Notes: generated by a model from the letters alone, not told the origin. Shown: positions 1-7,673, numbered from the stretch's first letter. The stretch is DNA of 10,537 bases from JANYJJ01 sp031386065 (GCA_031386065.1 JANNBZ010000064.1:1-10537); one strand, 5' to 3'. Translations and numbers: made by a program.

Positions 1-122
1 GCCTGCAGGCCGGCGGCGGCCACGGCGGCCAGGCAGCGTGTTCGCAGCGCGTCGATGTCGGTCATCGCGCCGTGCGCGAGCGGGCATCCGTGCAGATCGG
101 CGGTCAGGTGCAATCCATCCAT
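1..122 (-). CDS. speD: S-adenosylmethionine decarboxylase-like protein, N-terminal part (runs off left edge)
   Basis: This frame is open from an ATG at 122-120 to the window edge and gives about 40 residues beginning MDGLHLTADLHGC, followed by an alanine- and leucine-rich helix ending in AAVAAAGLQ. The GLHLTADLxGC opening is what I recall from bacterial S-adenosylmethionine decarboxylase proenzymes (SpeD), where it forms the first beta strand. SpeD is a pyruvoyl enzyme that makes decarboxylated AdoMet, the aminopropyl donor for spermidine. The self-cleavage serine and the catalytic residues lie outside the window, so activity cannot be judged. A second ATG at 118-116 is out of frame and reaches a stop after four codons, so the 122 start is the only sensible one nearby. 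The gene is divergent from tkt, with a 64-bp gap. The call rests on a short N-terminal stretch; another protein with a similar opening is possible. Confidence 0.62.
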   Translation of the reverse strand, partial: MDGLHLTADLHGCPLAHGAMTDIDALRTRCLAAVAAAGLQ

Positions 123-186
123 CCCGCCAATTATCCCGGCCCTTAAAATGCCCAGCTTCGATTCACCTCAACGCCCAGGGAACTGC

Positions 187-2229
187 ATGGCCGCCTCTGC
201 CTCGACTGCACCTCACATGTCCCTGATGGCGAACGCCATTCGCGCTCTGGCGATGGACGCCGTGCAACAAGCCAACTCCGGCCACCCCGGCGCGCCGATG
301 GGCATGGCCGACATCGCCGTGGCGCTGTGGCGGCGCCACCTGAAGCACAACCCCGGCAACCCGCACTGGGCCGACCGCGACCGCTTCGTGCTCAGCAACG
401 GCCACGGCTCGATGCTGCTGTACGCCTTGCTGCACCTCACCGGCTACGACTTGGCCGTGAGCGAACTGCGCAACTTCCGCCAGTTGCACAGCAAGACGCC
501 GGGCCACCCCGAAGTGGGCGTCACGCCCGGCGTCGAAACCACCACCGGCCCGCTGGGCCAGGGACTGGCCAACGCGGTGGGCATGGCGCTGGCCGAGAAG
601 CTGCTGGCGAAAGAATTCAACCGGGTGGATGGGCCAACGCGTCACACCATCGTCGACCACCACACCTTTGTGTTTTTGGGTGACGGCTGCCTGATGGAAG
701 GCATCAGTCACGAGGCCAGCGCCTTGGCCGGTGCCTGGCGCCTGAACAAGCTCATCGCGCTGTACGACGACAACGGCATTTCCATCGACGGCAAGGTCGC
801 GCCCTGGTTCATCGACGACACACCCAAGCGCTTCGAGGCCTATGGCTGGAACGTGATCCGCGCTGTGGATGGCCACGATGTCGACGCGGTCGACGCCGCC
901 ATCGCCCAGGCCAAGCGTGCCGACAAGCCGACCTTCATCTGCTGCAAAACCACCATCGGCATGGGTTCGCCAAACCGCGCCGGCACCGCCAAGGCACACG
1001 GCGAAGCGCTGGGCGCGGAAGAGATCAAGCTGACGCGCGAAGCGATCGGCTGGCCCTACGAGCCGTTCGTGATTCCCGAGCCCGTCTACGAAGCCTGGGA
1101 CTGCCGCAACACCGGCCTGGCCGCCGAGAGCGCCTGGGTCGACGCCTTCGAGGCCTACGCAAAAGCCCACCCGGAACTGGCGCTGGAATTCGTGCGCCGC
1201 ATGGACGGCGAACTGCCGAAGAACTTCGCTCAGGTGGCAGTCGACGCCGCCATCGCCGCCCACACGAAGGCCGAGACCGTGGCCAGCCGCAAGGCCAGTC
1301 AACTCGCGCTCGAAGACTTCACCAAAGCGCTGCCCGAATTGCTGGGCGGCAGCGCCGACCTGACCGGCTCGAATCTCACCAACACCACGTCGACACCGCC
1401 GCTGCGCTTCGACGCCGACGGTGCCTCGAACGGCGGCCGCCACATCAACTACGGCGTGCGCGAATTCGGCATGGCTGCGGTGATGAACGGCGTCTCGCTG
1501 CACGGCGGCTTCATTCCCTACGGCGGCACCTTCCTGACCTTCAGCGACTACAGCCGCAACGCCATCCGCATGGCCGCGCTGATGAAACTGCGCGTGGTGC
1601 ACGTCTTCACGCACGACAGCATCGGCCTGGGTGAAGACGGGCCGACGCACCAGTCGATCGAACACGCCGCATCGCTGCGGCTGATCCCGGGCCTGGATGT
1701 GTGGCGCCCTGCCGACACTGCCGAGACCGTGGTCGCCTGGGCCTGCGCCATCGAAAGCAAGCACCGCCCCAGCGCGCTGTTGTTGTCGCGCCAGAACCTG
1801 CCGTACGCGCCGAAGAACGACCTGGGCGACATTTCCAAAGGCGCCTACGTGCTGGCCGAGCCCAGCGAAGTCGGCATCAAACGCAAAGCCGCCGCCGTCG
1901 TCATCGCCACCGGCTCCGAGGTCGGCCTGGCCCTGCACGCGCAGCAGCAGCTCGCGGCCCTCGGCATCGCCGTGCGCGTGGTGTCGATGCCGTCGACCAG
2001 CGTGTTCGACCGCCAGAGCACGGCCTACAAGAGCAGCGTCTTGCCGGCAGGCATCCCGCGCATCGCGGTGGAAATGGGCGTCACCGATAGCTGGTGGAAA
2101 TACGGCTGCGCGGCGGTGGTCGGCATCGACACCTACGGCGAGTCGGCCCCGGCACCGGCGCTGTTCAAGCACTTCGAGTTCACCACCGATAACGTGGTGG
2201 CGACGGTGCGCAAGGTGTTGGGGCGGTGA
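187..2229 (+). CDS. tkt: Transketolase
   Basis: This is a 680-residue thiamine-diphosphate enzyme that moves two-carbon ketol units between sugar phosphates in the pentose phosphate and Calvin cycles. In order it shows the substrate-binding SGHPG (His33), the ThDP/metal motif starting GDG at 165-167 and ending with Asn196 in YDDNG, the ThDP-activating Glu426 in VREFGM, the active-site loop GEDGPTHQ with His488, and the C-terminal domain from about 550. The length matches bacterial transketolases. I chose the ATG at 187 because AGGGAA (177-182) precedes it and the family alignment begins soon after; the frame stays open upstream to 55, but that extension overlaps the divergent gene and has no family-like sequence. 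TAAAAT at 144-149 could be a -10 box, without a convincing -35. The stop codon is shared with the start of the next gene, so the two are probably co-transcribed. Confidence 0.97.
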   Translation: MAASASTAPHMSLMANAIRALAMDAVQQANSGHPGAPMGMADIAVALWRRHLKHNPGNPHWADRDRFVLSNGHGSMLLYALLHLTGYDLAVSELRNFRQLHSKTPGHPEVGVTPGVETTTGPLGQGLANAVGMALAEKLLAKEFNRVDGPTRHTIVDHHTFVFLGDGCLMEGISHEASALAGAWRLNKLIALYDDNGISIDGKVAPWFIDDTPKRFEAYGWNVIRAVDGHDVDAVDAAIAQAKRADKPTFICCKTTIGMGSPNRAGTAKAHGEALGAEEIKLTREAIGWPYEPFVIPEPVYEAWDCRNTGLAAESAWVDAFEAYAKAHPELALEFVRRMDGELPKNFAQVAVDAAIAAHTKAETVASRKASQLALEDFTKALPELLGGSADLTGSNLTNTTSTPPLRFDADGASNGGRHINYGVREFGMAAVMNGVSLHGGFIPYGGTFLTFSDYSRNAIRMAALMKLRVVHVFTHDSIGLGEDGPTHQSIEHAASLRLIPGLDVWRPADTAETVVAWACAIESKHRPSALLLSRQNLPYAPKNDLGDISKGAYVLAEPSEVGIKRKAAAVVIATGSEVGLALHAQQQLAALGIAVRVVSMPSTSVFDRQSTAYKSSVLPAGIPRIAVEMGVTDSWWKYGCAAVVGIDTYGESAPAPALFKHFEFTTDNVVATVRKVLGR

Positions 2230-3281
2230 ACCCACTCAGGGCGGCGGCGGCACGAGGCGACGGCTGGCTCGGACGGCTGTTCGTTGCGCTGATGATCACA
2301 TGCGCTGCGGCGGCAGCGTCGGCGCAAGCGCTGAACGTGGTCCGCGACGATGCCGACGAGAAGTTGATCGCCTGCCTGAGCCCCGCCGCGTCAGCGCTGC
2401 CGCCTGTCGTCTATCCCGTCGACGCTTTGCTGCTCAAGCAAGACGCCACCGTGCGTGTGCGCTTGACCTTCACGCGTCCCGATGCGCCACCCGAGGCAGC
2501 GGTCTTCTTCAACAGTGGCAACGACAGGTTCAGTGAGTTGGTGCTGCAGCGGGTCAAGGCTTACCGCATGCCCTGCCTGCCGAGCGGCCGCAGTCCTGTC
2601 ATAGCCACTCAGGAGTTCTACTTCGATCCTCGCGACGGGCGCCCCGTGGTGTGGAGTGCTCCGCGACCGGGTATGTCTGCGGCGGTGCCAAATGCATGTA
2701 CACAGCAAACCATGGGCACGCTGGACTATCCACGCCAAGCGCTGGATCGAGACTCGACCCACTCGCGCATCGCACGAGACTCGCAGTCAGGGGTCGTTCT
2801 GGTTCGGATGCGAGCCATTTCGGAAGGCCCGCCGGCGAACGTCAGCGTCTTGGCTGACGCTGGCAGCCGCTTGCTGGCGGGCGCAGTCACGGACTACCTG
2901 CGAACCACGCGGGTGCGGTGCGACAGGTACCCGGCCGATGTCTTGCAGGAATTTCACTTTCGCCTGGAAGGCCATACGCAATACGCTTTCAAGGACATGT
3001 CGCTGGAACTCTTCGCCGGGCTTTTGCGGGATCTGGACCAGCAGAAAGTGCGCTTCGATTTCAGCACCATGCGCTGCCCATTCGACGTGCAGTTCACGCT
3101 GTACCAACCTCATGCGCAGAACAATGTCGGAGAAGTCGGCGAAGCCGACCCGAACCGGGCCGATTTTCTGGCGTGGCTGCGCGGCGTGACGCTGCGATTG
3201 CCAACCGACGCCGCCAAGCACCTGCTTGGCGCGCAAACTCGCATTAGCGTGCCGTGCGGCCTGCTCGACCTTCGCGAATGA
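2226..3281 (+). CDS. Exported protein with three TonB-C-terminal-like repeats, unknown function
   Basis: The 351-residue product starts at a GTG whose last two bases belong to the tkt stop (GTGA overlap). This start is preferred because it gives a full signal peptide: basic residues, a hydrophobic core around residues 15-31, and an ASAQA cleavage region near 31-35. The mature part contains three divergent segments, each opening and closing with cysteine: about C50-C117, C158-C232 and C284-C344. The first two read like the TonB C-terminal fold (YPxxAL, then a strand such as VVLVRMRAI, a GPPxxVxVL stretch, then a helix and a xVxC end). The third is more worn. No membrane anchor follows the signal, so it should be periplasmic or secreted. 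It is not a normal TonB: it lacks an N-terminal anchor and a proline-rich linker. Its place between tkt and gap suggests shared transcription, not necessarily shared function. I do not recognise a named gene. Confidence 0.85.
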   Translation: MNPLRAAAARGDGWLGRLFVALMITCAAAAASAQALNVVRDDADEKLIACLSPAASALPPVVYPVDALLLKQDATVRVRLTFTRPDAPPEAAVFFNSGNDRFSELVLQRVKAYRMPCLPSGRSPVIATQEFYFDPRDGRPVVWSAPRPGMSAAVPNACTQQTMGTLDYPRQALDRDSTHSRIARDSQSGVVLVRMRAISEGPPANVSVLADAGSRLLAGAVTDYLRTTRVRCDRYPADVLQEFHFRLEGHTQYAFKDMSLELFAGLLRDLDQQKVRFDFSTMRCPFDVQFTLYQPHAQNNVGEVGEADPNRADFLAWLRGVTLRLPTDAAKHLLGAQTRISVPCGLLDLRE

Positions 3282-3304
3282 TTTTTTTTCAAACGGAGAA
3301 CCTC

Positions 3305-4303
3305 ATGACCATCAAAATCGGCATCAACGGCTTCGGTCGCATCGGGCGCATGGTGTTTCGCGCCGCGTCGCAGAACTTTTCGGACATCGAAATCGTCGCC
3401 ATCAACGACCTGCTCGAACCCGACTACCTGGCCTACATGCTTCAGTACGACTCGGTGCACGGCCGCTTCAAGGGCGACATCGCGGTCGACGGCAAGGCCC
3501 TGGTCGTCAACGGCAAACGGATTCGCCTGACGCAAGAGCGCGACCCGGCCAACCTGAAGTGGAATGAGGTCGGTGCCGACATCGTGATCGAGGCGACCGG
3601 CCTGTTCCTGACCAAGGAAACGGCGCAGAAGCACATCGACGCTGGCGCGAAAAAAGTGATCCTGTCGGCGCCGTCGAAAGACGACACGCCGATGTTCGTG
3701 TTCGGCGTCAACGACAAGAGCTACAAGGGCGAGGCGATCATCTCGAACGCCTCGTGCACCACCAACTGCCTGGCCCCGGTGGCCAAGGTGCTGAACGACA
3801 GCTTCGGCATCAAGCGCGGTTTGATGACCACGGTGCACGCCGCCACCGCCACCCAGAAAACGGTGGACAGCCCGTCCAACAAAGACTGGCGCGGCGGTCG
3901 CGGCATTCTGGAAAACATCATCCCGTCCAGCACCGGCGCGGCCAAGGCGGTGGGCGTTGTGATCCCCGAGCTGACCAAGAAGCTGACCGGCATGGCGTTC
4001 CGCGTGCCGACGTCCGACGTGTCGGTGGTCGACCTGACGGTGGAGCTGAACACCGCCACCACCTACGCCGAGATTTGCGCCGCGATGAAAGCGGCGTCGG
4101 AAGGACCGATGAAGGGCGTGCTGGCCTATACCGACGCCAAGGTGGTGTCGACCGACTTCCGCGGCGAAAGCTGCACCTCGGTGTTCGACGCCGACGCCGG
4201 CATGGCGCTGGACGGCACCTTCGTGAAGGTCGTCGCCTGGTACGACAACGAATGGGGCTACTCGAGCAAGGTGCTGGAAATGGCACGCGTGATCGCGAAG
4301 TAG
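3305..4303 (+). CDS. gap: Glyceraldehyde-3-phosphate dehydrogenase, type I
   Basis: This 332-residue enzyme converts glyceraldehyde 3-phosphate, phosphate and NAD+ to 1,3-bisphosphoglycerate in glycolysis, and runs in reverse in gluconeogenesis. The Rossmann motif GINGFGRIGR covers residues 6-15. The Asp35 in VAIND fits NAD rather than NADP preference, as in E. coli GapA. The catalytic SNASCTTNC has the nucleophile Cys151, with its partner His178 in TTVHAATATQKT. The phosphate-binding IIPSSTGAAKAVG stretch and the C-terminal WYDNEWGYS are also present. Length and sequence are close to GapA. The ATG at 3305 is fixed by GGAGAA at 3295-3300 and by the family start MTIKIGINGFG; the in-frame upstream ATG at 3254 would overlap the previous gene. 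It lies 23 bp after the repeat protein and is followed by a terminator, so it ends the tkt-gap transcription unit. Confidence 0.98.
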   Translation: MTIKIGINGFGRIGRMVFRAASQNFSDIEIVAINDLLEPDYLAYMLQYDSVHGRFKGDIAVDGKALVVNGKRIRLTQERDPANLKWNEVGADIVIEATGLFLTKETAQKHIDAGAKKVILSAPSKDDTPMFVFGVNDKSYKGEAIISNASCTTNCLAPVAKVLNDSFGIKRGLMTTVHAATATQKTVDSPSNKDWRGGRGILENIIPSSTGAAKAVGVVIPELTKKLTGMAFRVPTSDVSVVDLTVELNTATTYAEICAAMKAASEGPMKGVLAYTDAKVVSTDFRGESCTSVFDADAGMALDGTFVKVVAWYDNEWGYSSKVLEMARVIAK

Positions 4304-4347
4304 CGCAGCGCCGAAGGCGCGCGGCGACGCTGCTGCGCGCCCCTCAC

Positions 4348-4378
4348 AGAAGCCCCGCACGGGGCTTCTCTTGTTTCT
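4348..4378 (+). terminator. Intrinsic terminator after gap
   Basis: AGAAGCCCC (4348-4356) and GGGGCTTCT (4361-4369) form a perfect 9-bp stem with a GCAC loop, followed by a T-rich run CTTGTTTCT. It lies 45 bp after the gap stop. A small GCGCC-GAA-GGCGC hairpin at 4308-4320 precedes it. It separates the tkt-gap unit from the protease gene. Confidence 0.85.
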
Positions 4379-4445
4379 GCGCAGCGTGTCGCGAAACCGG
4401 CGTCGGCAACAAAGCTTTACCGCTGCAGGCGCACCACCATGCACG

Positions 4446-4472
4446 TTGGCGGCCACCCCGCACCCCTAAACT
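4446..4472 (+). promoter_or_regulatory. Possible sigma70-type promoter of the protease gene
   Basis: TTGGCG (4446-4451) and TAAACT (4467-4472) resemble -35 and -10 elements with a 15-bp spacer, shorter than optimal. They lie after the gap terminator and about 58 bp before the protease start. Apart from this and the terminator I see nothing else in the 226-bp gap between gap and the protease. Confidence 0.3.
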
Positions 4473-4529
4473 GCGCTTTTGCGACCCTGCCCGTGCGGCC
4501 GCGCCGCACCCGCCCGACCGGAGTTTTCC

Positions 4530-6608
4530 ATGCGCCACCCCCTGCTGACCGTTGTTGCCGCCCTGGCCCTGCTGGCCCCGCTGAGTTGGCAGGCGCCGCC
4601 GGTGCACGCAGCCACCGCACCCACCACCCCCAGCACCGCGCAGGCGCGGGTGATCGTCAAGTTCAAGGTCGACTCGCCGCTGCTGCGCAAGCAGGTGTTG
4701 TCTGCCGCAGACCAGCACATGTCGCAGGCGCAGACGCTGGGCCAGCGCACCGGCCTGGCGCTACGCAGCGGCGCCGGCGTGGCCGATCGCACGCAGGTGA
4801 TGTTCGCCGTCGGCATCACGTCCGTCGAGCTGGCCGCGAGGCTGGCGCAGGAAGGCGACGTCGAGTACGCGGTGGTCGACCAGCGCCGCCATCGTTTCGC
4901 CGCACCCAACGACCCGCTGTACGCGGCCGGCCTCGGCGGCAGCGGGCCTGCGGTGGGCCAGTGGTACCTGCGCGCGCCGCTGGGCGAGGTGAAGTCGTCG
5001 CTCGATGTGGAAACGGCTTGGGCCATCAGCACCGGCTCGTCCGCCGTGGTGGTGGCTGTGCTGGACAGCGGCGTGCGCTTCGACCATGCCGATCTGCAGC
5101 GCGTGGGTGCCGGCGGCAATCTGCTGCCGGGCTACGACATGATCGACGCCGACCGCAACGGCTCGGGCACCCCTGTCGGAACCTTCGACTACGCCGGCGA
5201 CGGCAACGGCCGCGACGACGACCCGTCAGACCCCGGCGACTGGATCACCGCCGCAGAAGCCAACGATCCGAACAGCAAGTTCTACCACTGCACTTCACTC
5301 AACCCCAACACCGGGAAGTACGACGCTGAGGACAGCTCGTGGCACGGCACCCAGGTCTCGGGCCTGATCGGCGCGTTGACGAACAACGGCCTCGGCATGG
5401 CCAGCGTGGGGCGCAACGTGCGCGTGCTGCCAGTGCGCGTGCTGGGCAAGTGCGGCGGCTTCGACTCGGACATCATCGCCGGCATGCGCTGGGCGGCAGG
5501 CATCGGCGTGCCGGGTGTGCCGCTGAACACCACGCCGGCGCGGGTGCTCAACCTCAGCCTGGGCGGCGACGGTGCCTGCAGCGCGGCTTACCAACAGGCG
5601 GTTGCCGAGATCAACGCGACAGGCGCCGTCATCGTCGCCTCGGCCGGCAACAGCGCCGGCCATGCCGTCAGCACGCCCGCCAACTGCCCTGGCGTGATCG
5701 GCGTGGCCGGCCTGCGCCATGTGGGCTCGAAGGTGGGATTCTCGGATTTGGGGCCGGAAATCAGCCTCAGCGCGCCCGCCGGAAATTGCATCAACATCGG
5801 TGCTGGTCAGCCCTGCCTGCACCCGATCTTGACCACCAGCAACGGCGGCATCACGGCGCCGCTGGCGGGCAGTTCGATCTACACCGACAGCTTCAACACC
5901 TCGCTGGGCACCAGCTTCTCGGCGCCGCTGGTGGCGGGCACGGTGGGCTTGATGCTGTCGGCCCAACCCGCACTCACGGCGGCTGAAGTGCTGGCGGTGC
6001 TGAAGGCGTCGGCGCGCGTCTTTCCGACAAGCGGCGGCGTCAACGGCGCCAACGAACCGCCGGTGGTGCAATGCACCGCGCCGCAGCTCGATGCGAACGG
6101 CAAACCGGTCGACCAGTTGCAGTGCTACTGCACCACGACCACCTGTGGCGCCGGCATGTTGAACGCGGGTGCCGCCGTGATCGCGTCGTTCGCCGGCTTG
6201 CAGGCCAGCATCGTCGGCCCGGTCAACGCCACCGCGCTGCAGACGGTGACCCTCAGCGCTGCGCCGTCGTTCGTCATCACCGGCGGCCGCATCGTGAGCT
6301 ACGCCTGGACGCTGCTGGACGGCGGCGGCATCGTGACCGGCTTCAACACGGCGACCGGCGCCGTCGTCACGCTCAGCCCCAGTGCGGCCGGCCGCTTCAC
6401 GGCCAGCGTCACCATCACCGACGATCTGGGCACCACCTCGACCTCGTCGCTGTCGGTTGACGTGGCCGCAGCGCCAATTCCCATCGACCCGCCGCCCTCC
6501 AGCGGTGGCGGCGGTGGTGGCGCGGTGGGCGCATGGTGGTTGCTGCTGTTGGGGTTGGCGGTGATGCTGGTGCGGCGCAACAGCGCGCCTCAGCACAGCA
6601 GCGTCTGA
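4530..6608 (+). CDS. Secreted subtilisin-family (S8) serine protease with PKD-like domain and GlyGly-CTERM-type tail
   Basis: The 692-residue product begins with a signal peptide (cleavage near VHA, residues 25-27). An I9-like inhibitory propeptide follows at about 39-120 (ARVIVKFK ... DVEYAVVD). The catalytic domain, about 160-555, has Asp179 in VAVLDSG, His272 in WHGTQVSG, oxyanion Asn374 in SAGN and Ser462 in GTSFSAP. The Asp-to-His spacing is long because of an Asp/Gly-rich insert (about 200-268) that may bind calcium. Ten cysteines from 254 to 539, including a CYCTTTTCGAG cluster, imply disulfides and an extracellular life. A PKD-like domain spans about 557-646. The end is a PPPSS linker, a Gly6 run (659-664), a hydrophobic segment (666-681) and RR, the layout of GlyGly-CTERM proteins processed by rhombosortase and exported by type II secretion in known systems. 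The ATG at 4530 has GGAG at 4520-4523; the in-frame start at 4479 spoils the signal peptide. Its natural substrate is unknown. Confidence 0.92.
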   Translation: MRHPLLTVVAALALLAPLSWQAPPVHAATAPTTPSTAQARVIVKFKVDSPLLRKQVLSAADQHMSQAQTLGQRTGLALRSGAGVADRTQVMFAVGITSVELAARLAQEGDVEYAVVDQRRHRFAAPNDPLYAAGLGGSGPAVGQWYLRAPLGEVKSSLDVETAWAISTGSSAVVVAVLDSGVRFDHADLQRVGAGGNLLPGYDMIDADRNGSGTPVGTFDYAGDGNGRDDDPSDPGDWITAAEANDPNSKFYHCTSLNPNTGKYDAEDSSWHGTQVSGLIGALTNNGLGMASVGRNVRVLPVRVLGKCGGFDSDIIAGMRWAAGIGVPGVPLNTTPARVLNLSLGGDGACSAAYQQAVAEINATGAVIVASAGNSAGHAVSTPANCPGVIGVAGLRHVGSKVGFSDLGPEISLSAPAGNCINIGAGQPCLHPILTTSNGGITAPLAGSSIYTDSFNTSLGTSFSAPLVAGTVGLMLSAQPALTAAEVLAVLKASARVFPTSGGVNGANEPPVVQCTAPQLDANGKPVDQLQCYCTTTTCGAGMLNAGAAVIASFAGLQASIVGPVNATALQTVTLSAAPSFVITGGRIVSYAWTLLDGGGIVTGFNTATGAVVTLSPSAAGRFTASVTITDDLGTTSTSSLSVDVAAAPIPIDPPPSSGGGGGGAVGAWWLLLLGLAVMLVRRNSAPQHSSV

Positions 6609-6626
6609 GCACCCCGCGCCGAGCGA

Positions 6627-6659
6627 GGCGCCTGCGCGCTCGCGAGCGACGTGGGCGCC
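6627..6659. terminator. Possible bidirectional GC-rich hairpin between convergent genes
   Basis: The 54-bp gap between the protease and regulator stops holds two GGCGCC copies (6627-6632 and 6654-6659) that can pair, enclosing a 12-bp palindrome CGCTCGCGAGCG (6637-6648). This allows a nested hairpin in either strand. No T-run follows on either side, so it is not a classical intrinsic terminator, and GC-rich chance pairing is possible. Confidence 0.35.
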
Positions 6660-6662
6660 GCA

Positions 6663-7565
6663 TCAACTTGAATGCATCTCGAAGATCAACCCGCGCAACC
6701 ACTGGTTGGCCGGGTCTTTGTGAAACTTGGCGTGCCAGAACATGTTGATCGCGATGTCGGGCAGGCCCGCCGGGTGCGCTACCGACACCAGATCGAAGGC
6801 GGCGGTCATCTGCAGCGCGAAGGCCTCGGGCACCGTGGCAACCATGTCGGTGGCCCGCAAGATGTGACCCACCGCCACGAAGTGCGGCACCGTCAAACGC
6901 ACCCGGCGCTGCACGCCGTTGCGCTCCAGCAGCTCGTCGACCTTGCCGTGGCCGGTGCCGGCCGACACGACGACCACATGGTCGGCGGCCGAGAACTCGG
7001 TCAGTGAAATCTTGCGCTTGTCGAGCCGGTGCCCTTTGCGGAACATGCACACGTAGCGCTGCCTGAACAGCCTGCGCTGGAAGAATCCGCCCTTCAGTTG
7101 CGGCAGCAGGCCCAGCGCCAGGTCGACGTGGCCGGCCTCCATCTCGTCCCTCAGGTTGACCGCCGCGTTGCGCACGGTGCTGACCGACACGCTGGGTGCC
7201 ACGCGCGCCAGCTCGACCATCAGGCTCGGCAAAAAATAGATCTCGCCGATGTCGGTCATGCCGATGGTGAAAGATCGCGCGCTGGTCGCCGCGTCGAACG
7301 AACTGCGCTGATTCAGCGCGCCGTGGATCATGCCCAGCGCGTAGGCCACCGGCTCGGCCAGCTCGTCGGCGAAGGGTGTGGGCTGCATGCCGCTCGGCGT
7401 GCGCAGGAACAGTTCGTCGCCCAGCAGTTTGCGCAATCGCGCCAGCGCATTGCTGACCGCCGGCTGCGACAGCCCGAGCCTTTCAGCCACCTTGGAAACC
7501 CGCCGCTCGACCAGCAACTGGTTGAAGACGACCAGCAGATTGAGGTCGATGTCTCGCAGGTCCAC
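6663..7565 (-). CDS. LysR-type transcriptional regulator, NahR/NagR/DntR branch
   Basis: The 300-residue product has an N-terminal winged helix-turn-helix (about 9-65, with SKVAERLGLSQPAVSNAL as the helix-turn-helix) and a LysR effector-binding domain (about 95-300). Family-specific stretches include LRDIDLNLLVVFNQLLV, MTDIGEIYFLP, GLLPQLKGGFFQRRL, AGTGHG and AINMFWHAKFHKD. As I recall, these match NahR and NagR, which activate salicylate and naphthalene genes in response to salicylate, and DntR. I prefer the GTG at 7565 because the protein then aligns from residue 1 with NahR (also 300 residues) and GGGG lies at 7573-7576 on the complement. The frame is also open to an ATG at 7604, which would add 13 unrelated residues and has no ribosome site. 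It is divergent from the hydrolase-oxygenase operon, the usual LysR arrangement, so it probably activates it and represses itself. The inducer is not certain: pocket positions 169 and 248 appear to differ from NahR. Confidence 0.93.
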   Translation of the reverse strand: MDLRDIDLNLLVVFNQLLVERRVSKVAERLGLSQPAVSNALARLRKLLGDELFLRTPSGMQPTPFADELAEPVAYALGMIHGALNQRSSFDAATSARSFTIGMTDIGEIYFLPSLMVELARVAPSVSVSTVRNAAVNLRDEMEAGHVDLALGLLPQLKGGFFQRRLFRQRYVCMFRKGHRLDKRKISLTEFSAADHVVVVSAGTGHGKVDELLERNGVQRRVRLTVPHFVAVGHILRATDMVATVPEAFALQMTAAFDLVSVAHPAGLPDIAINMFWHAKFHKDPANQWLRGLIFEMHSS

Positions 7566-7576
7566 GCATCTGCCCC

Positions 7577-7600
7577 ATTCACAACGGTAATGTTGTGTAT
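7577..7600. promoter_or_regulatory. Candidate LysR-type operator between regulator and operon
   Basis: An imperfect dyad centres on CACAAC (7580-7585), six spacer bases, and GTTGTG (7592-7597), extended by AT pairs at the outer ends. It contains ATTCAC, which opens the NahR-box consensus I recall (ATTCACGCT-N2-TGAT), but the rest matches only partly. It lies just upstream of the GTG start of the regulator and about 135 bp upstream of the hydrolase start. This suits both activation of the operon and autoregulation. Confidence 0.5.
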
Positions 7601-7607
7601 TCATGCA

Positions 7608-7613
7608 ATTCTA
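7608..7613 (-). promoter_or_regulatory. Possible -10 box of the regulator gene
   Basis: On the minus strand this reads TAGAAT, five of six matches to TATAAT. It would put the transcript start near 7601, giving a 36-base leader before the GTG at 7565 and excluding the ATG at 7604. No convincing -35 element is visible, so the call is weak. It would place the dyad at 7577-7600 immediately downstream of the start site, as expected for self-repression. Confidence 0.25.
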
Positions 7614-7673
7614 TTGGCTGATGATCCGCCAGCATGGACCATCGGGGGAGTCGAGCCTGCTCGTGTTCGGCTG

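Noticed and set aside
163..2235. A 690-codon open frame on the minus strand opposite tkt
   Set aside because: It mirrors the tkt gene with its G/C-rich third positions; the translation is rich in Gly/Ala/Val/Arg/His with no recognisable domain.
3110..4456. A 448-codon minus-strand frame opposite gap and its flanks
   Set aside because: It covers a certain gap gene and the terminator, and has low-complexity composition without family features.
5295..6596. A 433-codon minus-strand frame opposite the protease
   Set aside because: Arg/Ala/Gly/His-rich shadow of a gene with a complete Ser-His-Asp triad.
6609..6662. Possible island boundary between housekeeping genes and the catabolic cluster
   Set aside because: No attachment-site duplication, integrase or visible shift in base composition marks the junction.
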